A stretch of 64,000 nucleotides of DNA from contig NZ_JAUMKC010000012.1 in NCBI RefSeq assembly GCF_030519355.1, positions 1 through 64,000 on the forward strand. The letters run 5' to 3'. Every line of letters starts with the position of its first letter. The stretch's first letter is position 1. This document shows, piece after piece, positions 43,772 through 53,407 of the stretch. The position numbers were made by a program, and so were the translations under genes. The notes under the pieces are model-generated. The model worked only from the letters and a program-made list of their open reading frames with translations. It did not search any database and had not been told where the DNA came from. The stretch is from Mucilaginibacter sp. L3T2-6. GTDB lineage: Bacteria > Bacteroidota > Bacteroidia > Sphingobacteriales > Sphingobacteriaceae.

Positions 43772-46276
43772 TTATTCAACAGCTTCGGGCACATTATATT
43801 CCTGCATCGCTTTTGCTAAACGGTGTAATTTTTGGGTAAGCAACAGGATATTATCTTTTCGTTTTTGCGACAGTTCTTTACCGGCAGATAATTCTATTTC
43901 AGCCAGCCGGAAATCTTCAGCAAGATCACGGGCGCCTGCCTGGGCGGTACGGCCGGCTACCCGGTGCGTAACCAGCAACAACTTATCCATATCGCCGGCT
44001 TCCATAGCAGCTGCAATTTCTTTTTCGTCGTTAAAACTGTCCCTTGCGAAGCTGGCAAGTATTTTGGCCGTTTGTTCGGCGTCGCCAAAAGTCATTTTTT
44101 CAATGGCTTTAATGTTTATAACGGGCTTATCGGTCTCTGCCGTTTTATCTCCGCCCACCAGGTTAACCAGGTCTGTTTCCCGGAAGGGTTTCATCAGCAA
44201 ACCATTAAAACCATGTGCCAAAACCGATTCACGTTCTCCCGGCAGTGCCTGCGCGGTTAACGCGTAGATTTTTACGTCGGCAGGTATGCTGGCGCGCATC
44301 AGGCGGCAAAGCTCTGTGCCGCTCATTTCGGGCATGCGAATGTCCATCAGTAAATATTTAACAGCATTATCCCACACTGTGTGTAATAAATCGTGCGGCG
44401 AGTTAAAGCAGCTATATTCAATTTTATTTTGTTCGAAAATCCGGGAGCAAAGTTCCAGTATAAAACGGTCATCGTCTATAATCCAAACCTTGGGTTTTGC
44501 CCCTGCTTCAACAGAATTATGGGATTTTTCAATATCAATTTCCGGCTGTCCGGCCTTCTCAAATTTCAATACAAAGCTAAAGGTGCTGCCCTTACCCGGC
44601 TTACTTTTAACATTCATAGAGCCACCCTGGCGTTCGATCAACTCCTTTGTAATTGGCAGACCAAGCCCCGTGCCGTTACGTGCTTTGTCTTCGTGTCCGG
44701 CTTGTTCAAATTCATTGAATATTCTCCCGATATCATCCTCAGTTAGCCCAACGCCGGTATCTGTTACCTTAAAGTGGTAACTAATGTGGCCGCTGGTGAT
44801 TTTCCCGGTTACAGACAAAATTACCTCGCCCTGTTCGGTAAACTTTATAGCATTACCCAGCAGGTTGAATAAGATCTGTTTCAGCCTGAACGGGTCGCCC
44901 ATTACCCGGTTCGGCACGGAGGGGTCAAAATTCGTATGGAAATTCAAGCCTTTTCTGTCTGCTTGCAGCTGCATTACAGCCACGGCCTCATTAAGCAGCT
45001 CAAGCATATCAAAAGGTTGGCTTGCAAAGCTGAATTTGCCCGATATGATGCGGTTATAATCAAGCACCTCGTTCACAATCTGCATCAGGTGGCCCGATGA
45101 ACTATAAATAGCTTCAATGTCTTTTTTCTGCGGATGTTCTTGCTGCCGTACCATTTCAGCATACCCGATAATAGATTGCAATGGCGTGCGGATCTCGTGG
45201 CTCATGTTGGAAAGGAAGCGCTGTTTGGCCATTGAATGATATTCGGCTTCTTCTTTCGCCGCCTCCAGTTCTTTACGATATTTGTTGATACGCGATATAT
45301 CTCTTAAAATAAAATAAACCAGAAATATAGCCAGCACTACAAATGCCAGTATAATAGTGCCGATACGTTCTATATTCCCCCTCACCATTTTACGGGCAGC
45401 AAGTGTGTTTTCAGCGGTTTGCTCAACTACTTCGTCCTCAACTTTTTTAAGGATGGAGAATATCTGGCGCATAATACGTTCACTCGATCGTATCAGCACC
45501 GTTTCGCGGTTTACAAAGGCCTCACTCTTTTGCTGCTGAACTTTTTCCAGGTCGCGCATAGTTTGGCTCAAACCCTTCAGCAGGCTATCCTGTATGGCTT
45601 TGGCCAGTGTATCATGCTTAACCTTTAACTCCTCGGCTACTATCTGGAAAGGCTTGCTCAGCGAGTCGGTGTCTTTTGCTTTTTTCCGCCCGAAAAGCTT
45701 TTGGAAGAAATTGCGGTTGTCCTTTTTCTCCGCAGTGGTTACCCCCTGGTAAACTGTGGTGGTGGAGGTCTTTTTTTCGGTTGATGTGGCCATACTGTCG
45801 GCCTGTTGGGCGGTTTGGTTAACAATATCGTTCAAGCCATCGATCTGGGCGGAGAACGACTTATTATCGATGAGCCCCTCTCTTACTTTTACATAACTTA
45901 CAAATAGCCTGTCCCGGTCTTCCAGGAGGTTTTTAAGAGTATTTAAACGCCGGACCTGGGCCGACTTTTGGGGGTAAAGACTCTGGAGCGTATCTATTTT
46001 CCGGCTTAATATTTTTGAATCGTTAAAACCATAATATTTATCCGGGTTACTTACCGAACGCGCGCGCTGCACCTGGTCAATACGGGCGATGCCGCGAGAC
46101 AGATCATTAACCAGCCGCAGCTTGTCATTTGGCGCAGATATATTTTCAAAGGCGGTCAACATGGCCGTAAATGCATCTTTGCTGGTGCTCCAGGCCAGAA
46201 ATAAAGCAAGGCAGGCCAGTGTTGCTGCAATGATTATTTTTCCTTTTACAGACCGTATGAACGTTTTTTTATGCAC
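43772..46276 (-). CDS. Hybrid sensor histidine kinase with receiver and HPt domains
   Basis: An 834-residue membrane kinase. Transmembrane helices near 12-30 and 305-325 flank an extracytoplasmic helical sensor with coiled coils. The HisKA box LSNMSHEIRTPLQSIIGYAE has phosphoacceptor His near 357; the HATPase part contains LFNLLGNAIKFTEQGEV and GTGLGLPITKELIERQGG. A receiver has Asp near 643 (YLLMDIRMPEMSG). The C-terminal HPt has His near 769 (LVTHRVAGRTAQAGARDLAE). It is a complete internal phosphorelay whose output partner is not adjacent. The start is GTG; no in-frame ATG is near. Confidence 0.93.
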   Translation of the reverse strand: MHKKTFIRSVKGKIIIAATLACLALFLAWSTSKDAFTAMLTAFENISAPNDKLRLVNDLSRGIARIDQVQRARSVSNPDKYYGFNDSKILSRKIDTLQSLYPQKSAQVRRLNTLKNLLEDRDRLFVSYVKVREGLIDNKSFSAQIDGLNDIVNQTAQQADSMATSTEKKTSTTTVYQGVTTAEKKDNRNFFQKLFGRKKAKDTDSLSKPFQIVAEELKVKHDTLAKAIQDSLLKGLSQTMRDLEKVQQQKSEAFVNRETVLIRSSERIMRQIFSILKKVEDEVVEQTAENTLAARKMVRGNIERIGTIILAFVVLAIFLVYFILRDISRINKYRKELEAAKEEAEYHSMAKQRFLSNMSHEIRTPLQSIIGYAEMVRQQEHPQKKDIEAIYSSSGHLMQIVNEVLDYNRIISGKFSFASQPFDMLELLNEAVAVMQLQADRKGLNFHTNFDPSVPNRVMGDPFRLKQILFNLLGNAIKFTEQGEVILSVTGKITSGHISYHFKVTDTGVGLTEDDIGRIFNEFEQAGHEDKARNGTGLGLPITKELIERQGGSMNVKSKPGKGSTFSFVLKFEKAGQPEIDIEKSHNSVEAGAKPKVWIIDDDRFILELCSRIFEQNKIEYSCFNSPHDLLHTVWDNAVKYLLMDIRMPEMSGTELCRLMRASIPADVKIYALTAQALPGERESVLAHGFNGLLMKPFRETDLVNLVGGDKTAETDKPVINIKAIEKMTFGDAEQTAKILASFARDSFNDEKEIAAAMEAGDMDKLLLVTHRVAGRTAQAGARDLAEDFRLAEIELSAGKELSQKRKDNILLLTQKLHRLAKAMQEYNVPEAVE

Positions 46277-46609
46277 CTTATGTTTGTTATGAACAACAGT
46301 TATACATAACGCAAAAACCGGCCAGATGTGTGCATTGTTATGAAGATTGCGGCGAGCCGGAGACGTTGTTTGGATTATAGTCTTATTTAAATTGCTGATT
46401 TACAATTACTTGCAAAGTTGTAAAAACAAAACTATCTGATAGTCAGTATTTTAGATAGTGTTCGGGGTGTTCCGCGAAAAAACCGAACGCTAAAAGACAT
46501 TTTCCGGAGGCTGGCTTTTTGAACCGGAATTTGCAGCATTCAGTAATCAACAAAACTTTAGCTAACAGGGCGCATGTTCGTCAAATTGAAAGATCCCGGC
46601 CGGTGCCAG
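46277..46609. other. Intergenic between two minus-strand genes
   Basis: 333 bp containing the upstream region of the kinase gene. ACTATC-T-GATAGT (46431-46443) is a perfect palindrome with a further GATAGT at 46454-46459, a possible operator. No gene or clear terminator is seen. Confidence 0.4.
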
Positions 46610-48136
46610 CTATTGTTTTGCGAACTCATAGGCCCCACGCTCCACAAAGTCTGCAACTTTTATCCTCACCCCCTTTACACTGCCGTTTTGTACCTGGAAC
46701 GGAAAGACCGCTTTGCCTAAGGTCGGGTCTGAGAATGTGGCATAAAAACGGTTACCACCCAACGGCTGCAGGTGTACGTACATTTTAGGGTGGTGCTCAA
46801 ATCGCATTTCGAGATCGTTATTCTCGCCTTGTGTAACCACCATGCTGCCGTACAGGTCGTTTACATATTTGCCCGTATAGCTTGATGGCGACAATGCAGG
46901 TTTTAAATTCATTGCAACTGAATCACGCAGCTTTTTATCAGCAGCCTGATCGGTAGCGGCATTATTTTTAAATTTAGTCAGATACGCATCGGTATAATCA
47001 CGATACGGCAGTTTAAAATAGGCGTCCATAATTTCCCAGCGCAGCGCTTCAAAAAACTCGTTTTGATCGGTATTGGTTAGGATAACTATACCAAGTTTGT
47101 CCTGCGGTACCAGTGTTACCGATGACAAATAACCGTTTACGCCGCCATCGTGCATCACCAGCCGGTGGCCGGAATAGTCTTGCAGGAACCACCCGAGCCC
47201 ATAAAGTTCGTAATTAGTTTCGCCGTTAAGATGGGTTATGCTGCCCACAATATCCTGTGGCTGGCGCGTGGCCTGTATAGCTGCCGCCGGGATCACCTGG
47301 CGCGGGCCCACTTTGCCATCATTCAACAAAGCCAATACCCATTTGCTCATGTCGTTTATGGAGGAACAGATGGCTCCGCAGGGCGCCATTCCATCCAATT
47401 GAGCATAAGGAATAGGTGATAGCCGCCCGTCAATTAATGTATGCGGAACGGTGCGATTTAGGGATTTGGGCATGTCTGCCGAAAGCGCCAGGGTATTGCT
47501 CATGCCGAGCGGGGCGAAGATATTTTCCTTCAAAAACACTTCCCAGGGTTTGCCGTAAGCAACGGGAATGATTTCACCCGCCGTTAAGAATGCCGCATTG
47601 GTGTAGCCCCATTTAGTACGAAAGGGGTATTGGCGTTTGAGCATGCCGAGCCGTTTGATAATTTCTGCACGGCTTAAATTGGTATTGTAAAATGTAAAGT
47701 CGCCCTGGAAGGTCTCAAATCCCAGGCGATGGCAAAGCAGATCGCGGATAAGCACATCATCAGCCGGTTTGCCTTCTATTTTAAATTGCGGCAGGTATTT
47801 GGTAACCTTATCATCCAACGAGAGCTTATTCTGGCTTTGCAGCATAGCAAGTGCCGTTGCTGTAAAGGCTTTGGTATTGCTGCCGATCATAAAGAGCGAG
47901 TTTTCATCCACCTTTGCCGGCTGCCCGAGCTCCTTGATGCCGTAGGCCTTCATCAATACGACCTTTCCGTCTTTGATGATACATACCGCAGCGCCGGGAA
48001 TGCGCCAATTGGTGAGTGAGCGGTTGATATAAAAGTCGAGGCTGTCTTTAATAAACCTGCTCCTGTCGGTATGCTGTGCTTGAGCAAATACTACACAATA
48101 GAAAATGCCAACCGCACAAAGAAGTATTTTTTTCAT
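46610..48136 (-). CDS. Serine beta-lactamase-family hydrolase with C-terminal DUF3471-like domain
   Basis: A 508-residue secreted protein (signal peptide ending VFAQA). The class C beta-lactamase/penicillin-binding fold has Ser86 and Lys89 in IGSNTKAF (SxxK) and Tyr178-Thr-Asn180 (YxN), with HDGGVNGYLS as the third motif region. The C-terminal 100 residues (SSYTGKYVNDLYGSMVVTQG) resemble DUF3471. Members are mostly peptidases or esterases rather than resistance enzymes. It stands alone, divergent from the DPP-IV-like gene across 91 bp. Confidence 0.88.
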   Translation of the reverse strand: MKKILLCAVGIFYCVVFAQAQHTDRSRFIKDSLDFYINRSLTNWRIPGAAVCIIKDGKVVLMKAYGIKELGQPAKVDENSLFMIGSNTKAFTATALAMLQSQNKLSLDDKVTKYLPQFKIEGKPADDVLIRDLLCHRLGFETFQGDFTFYNTNLSRAEIIKRLGMLKRQYPFRTKWGYTNAAFLTAGEIIPVAYGKPWEVFLKENIFAPLGMSNTLALSADMPKSLNRTVPHTLIDGRLSPIPYAQLDGMAPCGAICSSINDMSKWVLALLNDGKVGPRQVIPAAAIQATRQPQDIVGSITHLNGETNYELYGLGWFLQDYSGHRLVMHDGGVNGYLSSVTLVPQDKLGIVILTNTDQNEFFEALRWEIMDAYFKLPYRDYTDAYLTKFKNNAATDQAADKKLRDSVAMNLKPALSPSSYTGKYVNDLYGSMVVTQGENNDLEMRFEHHPKMYVHLQPLGGNRFYATFSDPTLGKAVFPFQVQNGSVKGVRIKVADFVERGAYEFAKQ

Positions 48137-48227
48137 TACAGATATTATTACGGGCTATAAAGTGCTAATTTAACGCAAAATTTACAAGCCAACTATTGTA
48201 AATAGAACAAAACAAATAACTGACCGT

Positions 48228-50420
48228 ATGATTAAAAAATGTTATCAATCAAAACTTGTGCCTTTATTCCTGCTAGTTCTGCTTCTTTCGCAGTTTTCGG
48301 TACGCGCGCAACGCGGCCGGACGCATTGGGCAGCCGACGGCTATCAATACTACCGCGTGCAGGACGGCAACGGAATAGTTGAGCTGGATACCCGCGATCC
48401 GGCAAAGAAAACCGTGCTGGTAAGTAACGAAATGCTGACCCCTCCGGGTAAAACCCCGCTTAAGGTCTCTAACTTTTCAATTTCGGAAGACGGACAAAAG
48501 GTATTATTATTCACCAATACCAGGCGCGTTTGGCGTTACAACACCCGCGGCGATTACTGGGTTTACGATATGGCTGCGAAGACGCTTAAGCAATTGGGCG
48601 CCGCGCGACCTGAATCATCCCTGATGTTCGCTAAACTATCGCCCGATGGTAAAATGGCAGCTTATGTAAGCGAGCATAATCTTTTCACCGAGGACCTGAC
48701 TACCGGGGCAGTTAAGCAATTGACCACGGATGGTTCAAAAAACATAATCAATGGCACGTTCGACTGGGCTTATGAGGAAGAATTTGATTGCCGCGATGGT
48801 TTCCGCTGGTCGCCTGATAGCCGGAGCATTGCTTTTTGGCAGATGAACACCGGTGATACAAAAAAATACCTGATGCTGAATACAACAGATTCTATCTATC
48901 CGTATGTAATCCCGGTAGAATACCCCGTGGCCGGCGAAAACCCAAGCTCGTGTAAGGTTGCCGTGGTTGACGTTAATTCGGGTAAGATCACATTTATGGA
49001 TGTGCCGGGCGACCCCATTCAGCATTACATTCCGCGTATGGAGTGGACTACTAACCCCAACGAGATTATACTTGAGCAACTAAACCGTGCGCAAACCGAA
49101 AGCAGGATTTTTACTGCCAACATATCAAACGGCACAGCAAGAGTTATTCATACTGAAACAGATAAAGCCTGGATTGATGGTAAGTCGCGCTGGAATGGCG
49201 GCGACCCGGTGGGATGGGAATGGATAAACAAAGGCAAAGAGTTTTTGTGGATAAGTGAAAAAGACGGCTGGAGACACATTTCAAAAATCAACCGCGATGG
49301 TAAAGAAACGCTGATCACCAAAGGAAATTATGATGTTGAGGCGCTCGATCTGATCGACGAAGCCAACGGTTACATTTACTTTATGGCTTCGCCTGATAAT
49401 GCAACTCAAAGGTATCTGTACAGGATAAAGCTTAGCGGTGGAAATGCAGAACGGGTAACGCCTAAAGATGAGCCCGGAACCCATAGCTATGAAATATCGC
49501 CAAACGGCAAAATAGGGCTGCATACTTTTTCAAACATCTACACACCGTATCAAAGCGAGGTGGTAAGCCTGCCGGATCACAGGCACCTTAGCGGAACGGA
49601 AATAAAGCTGAACACTGATGCTAAAAACAAACCGGAATTTTTCAAAGTAAAAACAGTTGATGGAGTGGAGATGGACGGCTGGATGGTAAAACCAACCAAT
49701 TTCGACCCGTCCAAAAAATATCCTGTTGTATTTTATGTTTACAGCGAGCCTGCAGGCGCTACGGTAACCGATAGCTATGGTACTGGCCGTAACGGCGAGT
49801 ATATAGGTAACATGGCGGATGATGGGTATATTTATATCTCATTAGATAACCGCGGTACGCCGGCGCCTAAAGGAGCTGAATGGCGCAAGTCTATCTACAA
49901 GAAAATAGGCATCGTTAACATAGAAGACCAGGCCATGGGCGCGAAGGAAATTTTAAAATGGCCTTTTGTCGACTCGACACGTGTAGCAGTTTGGGGTTGG
50001 AGCGGCGGCGGCTCATGTACACTTAACCTCATGTTTCAGCATCCCGAAATCTATAAAACCGGTATAGCTATAGCCGCAGTGGGCTGGCAGCTAACCTATG
50101 ATAATATTTACCAGGAGCGTTACATGGGCGTGCCGGTTGACGAGGCAAGCCGGCAGGTATTTATACAGGGCTCGCCGATAACTTATGCCAAAAATCTGCG
50201 TGGTAACCTGTTATATATACATGGAACCGGGGACGATAATGTACACTATAAAAACGCCGAAATGCTGATAAATGAACTGGTAAAATACAACAGGCAATTT
50301 CAGTTGATGTCGTACCCTAACCGTTCGCATGGCATTTATGAGGGGCCGGGTACCACGCAGCACCTGCGCACTTTATATACACAGTATTTAAAAGAGCATT
50401 GCCCGCCGGGAGGAAGGTAG
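48228..50420 (+). CDS. S9 family prolyl dipeptidyl peptidase (DPP-IV type)
   Basis: A 730-residue secreted serine peptidase with a signal peptide (ending SVRAQ), an eight-bladed propeller (about 30-470) and an alpha/beta-hydrolase domain (about 480-725). The catalytic Ser is in VWGWSGGGSCTL (near 589), Asp in HGTGDDNVHY and His in NRSHGIYEG. The double-Glu motif DWAYEEEFDCRDGFRWSPD binds the free N-terminus in DPP-IV enzymes, supporting release of X-Pro dipeptides. Length matches the family. Confidence 0.94.
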   Translation: MIKKCYQSKLVPLFLLVLLLSQFSVRAQRGRTHWAADGYQYYRVQDGNGIVELDTRDPAKKTVLVSNEMLTPPGKTPLKVSNFSISEDGQKVLLFTNTRRVWRYNTRGDYWVYDMAAKTLKQLGAARPESSLMFAKLSPDGKMAAYVSEHNLFTEDLTTGAVKQLTTDGSKNIINGTFDWAYEEEFDCRDGFRWSPDSRSIAFWQMNTGDTKKYLMLNTTDSIYPYVIPVEYPVAGENPSSCKVAVVDVNSGKITFMDVPGDPIQHYIPRMEWTTNPNEIILEQLNRAQTESRIFTANISNGTARVIHTETDKAWIDGKSRWNGGDPVGWEWINKGKEFLWISEKDGWRHISKINRDGKETLITKGNYDVEALDLIDEANGYIYFMASPDNATQRYLYRIKLSGGNAERVTPKDEPGTHSYEISPNGKIGLHTFSNIYTPYQSEVVSLPDHRHLSGTEIKLNTDAKNKPEFFKVKTVDGVEMDGWMVKPTNFDPSKKYPVVFYVYSEPAGATVTDSYGTGRNGEYIGNMADDGYIYISLDNRGTPAPKGAEWRKSIYKKIGIVNIEDQAMGAKEILKWPFVDSTRVAVWGWSGGGSCTLNLMFQHPEIYKTGIAIAAVGWQLTYDNIYQERYMGVPVDEASRQVFIQGSPITYAKNLRGNLLYIHGTGDDNVHYKNAEMLINELVKYNRQFQLMSYPNRSHGIYEGPGTTQHLRTLYTQYLKEHCPPGGR

Positions 50421-50482
50421 AGGTCACCAGGTGCTTTTCCAAAGCGACTGGCTTTAAAACCAATCGCTTTAAATTGTAATGT

Positions 50483-50517
50483 CACAAAAAAAAGCCGCGG
50501 GAACATCTCGCGGCTTT
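50483..50517 (-). terminator. Rho-independent terminator of mutY-ssb
   Basis: A 9-bp stem, AAAGCCGCG (50491-50499) and CGCGGCTTT (50509-50517), is followed on the minus strand by TTTTTGTGAC. It lies 22 bp after the ssb stop. It may also end the convergent peptidase transcript weakly. Confidence 0.8.
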
Positions 50518-50538
50518 GTATTAACTGGCTGGTTTAAT

Positions 50539-50946
50539 TTAAAATATCATATCGCCGGTTTCTCCGTTATAGTCTGTCGATTTTACCGGCCTGGCTTGCC
50601 CGTCATTTTCAAAATCTGTTTTGCGGCCAAGCAGTGTAAAGTTTTCGGCTACCACTTCTGTAGTGTATTTTTTTATACCTTCCTTATCCTCGAAGGATCG
50701 GGTACGCAGTTTCCCCTCGATGTAAACGAGCTTACCTTTTTGCAAAAACTTAGCGGCAACATCGGCAAGGCCCCTCCACATTACAATATTGTGCCACTCG
50801 GTTTGTTCAACCTTACGACCTTCTTTGTTAAAACTTTCGGAAGTTGCCAGCGGAAAACTTACAACGGAAACACCACCTTCTAATGTGCGGGCCTCGGGGT
50901 CTTTGCCCAAATGGCCTACCAAAATAACTTTATTAACGCCAGACAT
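50539..50946 (-). CDS. ssb: Single-stranded DNA-binding protein
   Basis: A 135-residue OB-fold protein (VNKVILVGHLGKDPEARTLE at the start; WHNIVMWRGLADVAAKFLQK, then GKLVYIEGKLRTRSF in the core). It binds single-stranded DNA in replication, repair and recombination. The usual acidic tip (DDDIPF/DDLPF) that recruits partner proteins appears as GDMIF, with few acids before it. The ATG at 50946 (MSGVNK) fits the family start. It follows mutY by 29 bp in the same operon. Confidence 0.92.
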   Translation of the reverse strand: MSGVNKVILVGHLGKDPEARTLEGGVSVVSFPLATSESFNKEGRKVEQTEWHNIVMWRGLADVAAKFLQKGKLVYIEGKLRTRSFEDKEGIKKYTTEVVAENFTLLGRKTDFENDGQARPVKSTDYNGETGDMIF

Positions 50947-50975
50947 ATTTATATTGTAAAGCAACAAAAAATATA

Positions 50976-52022
50976 TTACAAATTAAAAATATTTTTTATA
51001 AATATAAATACAATCTTGGGTATAGCAAGGTTTTTTAAATCTTCAAATCGGATAAATCTCCAGCTGTCTTTAATTTTTTCCGGGGGGCCTTGCATGGTTA
51101 TAAGGCGTACAAACAATCGCTGATGGGTTAATATATGCTTCTTTACGGGAGATATTTCAGTGATTTTAAGGTTCCTCCCGAAATAGCCGGTAACATCAGG
51201 GTGAGTAATTAATTCATTAATATTTGATCCGGAATCGGTTTCAACCAATGGCAAGTCATACATGTTTGCCCAAATATCTGTATCACTGCGCTTATTTACC
51301 AGCAGGCGGTCACCGTCGGTAATCAAAAAATAATTAAAGTGCCGCTCGCGTACTTTTACTTTATTGAGTTTAACCGGCAGGCTATTAATGGCGTTGTGCA
51401 TAAAAGCATAGCATCCTGCTCTTACCGGGCAAATACCGCAAACCGGATTTTTTGGTTTGCAAATAACCGCGCCCAGCTCCATCATTGCCTGGTTATGCAT
51501 ACCTGGTTTTTGTTGGTTAAGGAGCTCGTTTGCGGCATTTTGAAATATTTTTTTTCCCCTTGTACTGTTTATGGCTTCGTCTATGCCTAGGTATCTGGCT
51601 AATACACGGTAAACATTGCCATCTACAACTGCTCTGGCTTCGTTAGATGAAAATGACGAGATAGCGGCAGCTGTATATTCACCTATGCCGGTTAGTTTAA
51701 TCAGTTGATCGTATTGTGCGGGGAAGATTCCGTTGTAGTGCTCTTGTACCAGTTTTGCTGTTTTAAGCATATTGCGCCCGCGGGAGTAATAGCCTAATCC
51801 CTGCCAAAGTTTTAATACATCGTCTTCGGTGGCCGCTGCAAAGCCAGACACGGTAGGATATTTTTCTAAAAACCGGGTGAAATAGGGCAGGCCTTGCTCA
51901 ACGCGGGTCTGTTGCAAAATTATTTCGGAAAGCCATATAGTATAGGGGTCGGTCGTGTTGCGCCATGGCAGATCGCGCTTGTTATTTTGATACCAGTTCA
52001 GCAGTTCGTTGTTAAAATCCAT
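50976..52022 (-). CDS. mutY: A/G-specific adenine DNA glycosylase
   Basis: A 348-residue base-excision enzyme removing A opposite 8-oxoG. The catalytic region is LPWRNTTDPYTIWLSEIILQ, followed by QTRV with the conserved Glu. The helix-hairpin-helix-GPD motif is LTGIGEYTAAAISSF, then VVDGNVYRVLARYLG with the catalytic Asp. The iron-sulphur ligands are CKPKNPVCGICPVRAGC (C-x6-C-x2-C-x5-C). A C-terminal NUDIX-like domain recognises 8-oxoG. First gene of mutY-ssb. Confidence 0.96.
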   Translation of the reverse strand: MDFNNELLNWYQNNKRDLPWRNTTDPYTIWLSEIILQQTRVEQGLPYFTRFLEKYPTVSGFAAATEDDVLKLWQGLGYYSRGRNMLKTAKLVQEHYNGIFPAQYDQLIKLTGIGEYTAAAISSFSSNEARAVVDGNVYRVLARYLGIDEAINSTRGKKIFQNAANELLNQQKPGMHNQAMMELGAVICKPKNPVCGICPVRAGCYAFMHNAINSLPVKLNKVKVRERHFNYFLITDGDRLLVNKRSDTDIWANMYDLPLVETDSGSNINELITHPDVTGYFGRNLKITEISPVKKHILTHQRLFVRLITMQGPPEKIKDSWRFIRFEDLKNLAIPKIVFIFIKNIFNL

Positions 52023-52027
52023 CGGGA

Positions 52028-52035
52028 CAAAAGTA
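52028..52035 (-). promoter_or_regulatory. Promoter -7 box of mutY
   Basis: TACTTTTG on the minus strand matches TAnnTTTG and lies only 5 bp before the mutY ATG, implying a leaderless or nearly leaderless transcript. No clear -33 TTG was seen. Confidence 0.45.
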
Positions 52036-52142
52036 CTAACGAAAAACCGGTGATTTATGGCATATTTTTTTGCCTTTAAGCTGAATTTCAGCAGGTAATA
52101 AAAAAAATATGCTATTTATTTCAAACTTTGTTAATAAAGAGA

Positions 52143-52150
52143 TACTTTTG
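52143..52150 (+). promoter_or_regulatory. Promoter -7 box of the HU gene
   Basis: TACTTTTG matches TAnnTTTG and lies 50 bp before the HU ATG. The nearest upstream TTTG (52127-52130) is only 12 bp away, so the -33 part is weak. Confidence 0.5.
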
Positions 52151-52200
52151 CAACCCCAAATCAGTTAAGTAATTGAATAATAAATAAAAGAAAAGCAGAT

Positions 52201-52494
52201 ATGACTAAGGCAGAAATTATAACTGAAATCTCGTCAAAGACAGGTATCGAAAAAGTAGACGTACAGGAAACTGTTGAGGCGTTTTTTAAAGTTGTCAAAA
52301 ACTCTATGATGGGTGGCGAAAACGTTTACGTAAGGGGTTTTGGAAGTTTCGTTGTGAAGAAGAGGGCTAAAAAGACAGCACGCAATATTTCGAAGAACAC
52401 TGCCATCATCATTCCTGAACACTTTGTGCCAAGCTTTAAACCGGCAAAAACATTTGTTGACAAAGTAAGAACCGGTAACAAGGTTAGCAAGTAA
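52201..52494 (+). CDS. HU/IHF-family nucleoid protein
   Basis: A 97-residue DNA-bending protein. The N-terminal helices (MTKAEIITEISSKTGIEKVD) and YVRGFGSFVVKKRAKKTARN, with the intercalating Pro in IIIPEHFVPSF, are standard. Bacteroidota genomes carry several paralogs. This one leads HU, TPR protein, 29-residue basic peptide and RNase G, a grouping I recall from related genomes. Confidence 0.94.
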   Translation: MTKAEIITEISSKTGIEKVDVQETVEAFFKVVKNSMMGGENVYVRGFGSFVVKKRAKKTARNISKNTAIIIPEHFVPSFKPAKTFVDKVRTGNKVSK

Positions 52495-52506
52495 TTTCTG
52501 TCTGCC

Positions 52507-53382
52507 ATGCAAAAAAAACAAATAATCGTCCTTGTAGCAGTTTTCGCTGTCATGGGCGTTTTGTTTTTTATGCCGGTGAAAGGTCTGGTAAAAAAAGATG
52601 ATCCGGGGCATTCAAAAGCAACGGTGGCGCAGGCCCGGCCGGTAAGTAAAGCAGATGTAGCATCGGTATCGGCTACAGCTAAAGCCGCAATAGGTGCGGC
52701 ACTGTCTGCGCAGGTTACCGATGCTGAAACCCAACTGAAGAACACGGCCGATGAAGCGGGCAAACTAAACCTTGAAAAAAAATTAGCGAAACTGTGGGAT
52801 GATGTAAACCAGCCTGCACCTGCTGCATTTTATTACCAGGAAGTTGCCCGTAAAGAAAACAAGTTTGAGGATTGGGTAACCGCCGGCAGCCGCTTTAACG
52901 ATGCCTTTACCAGGGCGACGCAGGATACTGCAGCGCAGCCATCGTTTGTTGCAAACGCAATTGAAAGCTACAAGAACGCCGTTAAGTTAAAACCGGCAGA
53001 CCTTGACGCAAAAACCGGTTTAGGTGTTGCTTATGTTAACCAAACCAGCCTCGGTATTGCAGATGCGGATGGCGGCTCGCCAATGCAGGGTATTATGCTG
53101 CTGCTGGATGTAGTAAAGCAAGACCCTAAGAATGTAAAAGCAAATTTAAGCCTCGGCCTGTTTGCTATGAAAAGCGGCCAGTTTGAAAAGGCTGTATCCC
53201 GCTTTAAAACTGTTATTGAACAAAAGCCCGAAGCTGAGCCATATTTTTATCTGGCGGAAAGCTATAAGGAATTAGGACAAAAAAAGGAAGCTGTTGCAGC
53301 TTACCAAAAATGTAAAGAGTTAGTTGCTGACCCGACCTTCGGGCAGAAAATTGATGACTACATAAAGGAATTAAAAAATTAA
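52507..53382 (+). CDS. Membrane-anchored tetratricopeptide repeat protein
   Basis: A 291-residue protein with an N-terminal membrane anchor (IIVLVAVFAVMGVLFFMPVK), an Ala/Lys-rich linker (to about 75), then TPR-like helical pairs from about 76 to the end. Clear units are AIESYKNAVKLKPADLDAKT and AVSRFKTVIEQKPEAEPYFY. It starts 12 bp after the HU stop and is co-transcribed. A scaffold role is likely; partners are unknown. Confidence 0.85.
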   Translation: MQKKQIIVLVAVFAVMGVLFFMPVKGLVKKDDPGHSKATVAQARPVSKADVASVSATAKAAIGAALSAQVTDAETQLKNTADEAGKLNLEKKLAKLWDDVNQPAPAAFYYQEVARKENKFEDWVTAGSRFNDAFTRATQDTAAQPSFVANAIESYKNAVKLKPADLDAKTGLGVAYVNQTSLGIADADGGSPMQGIMLLLDVVKQDPKNVKANLSLGLFAMKSGQFEKAVSRFKTVIEQKPEAEPYFYLAESYKELGQKKEAVAAYQKCKELVADPTFGQKIDDYIKELKN

Positions 53383-53407
53383 TTACACACTTAAAAAAAT
53401 TACTATT

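Noticed and set aside
43696..43794. Extended N-terminus of the Crp-like regulator
   Set aside because: The extra 33 residues lack family similarity and overlap the kinase gene; the ATG at 43695 matches the usual start.
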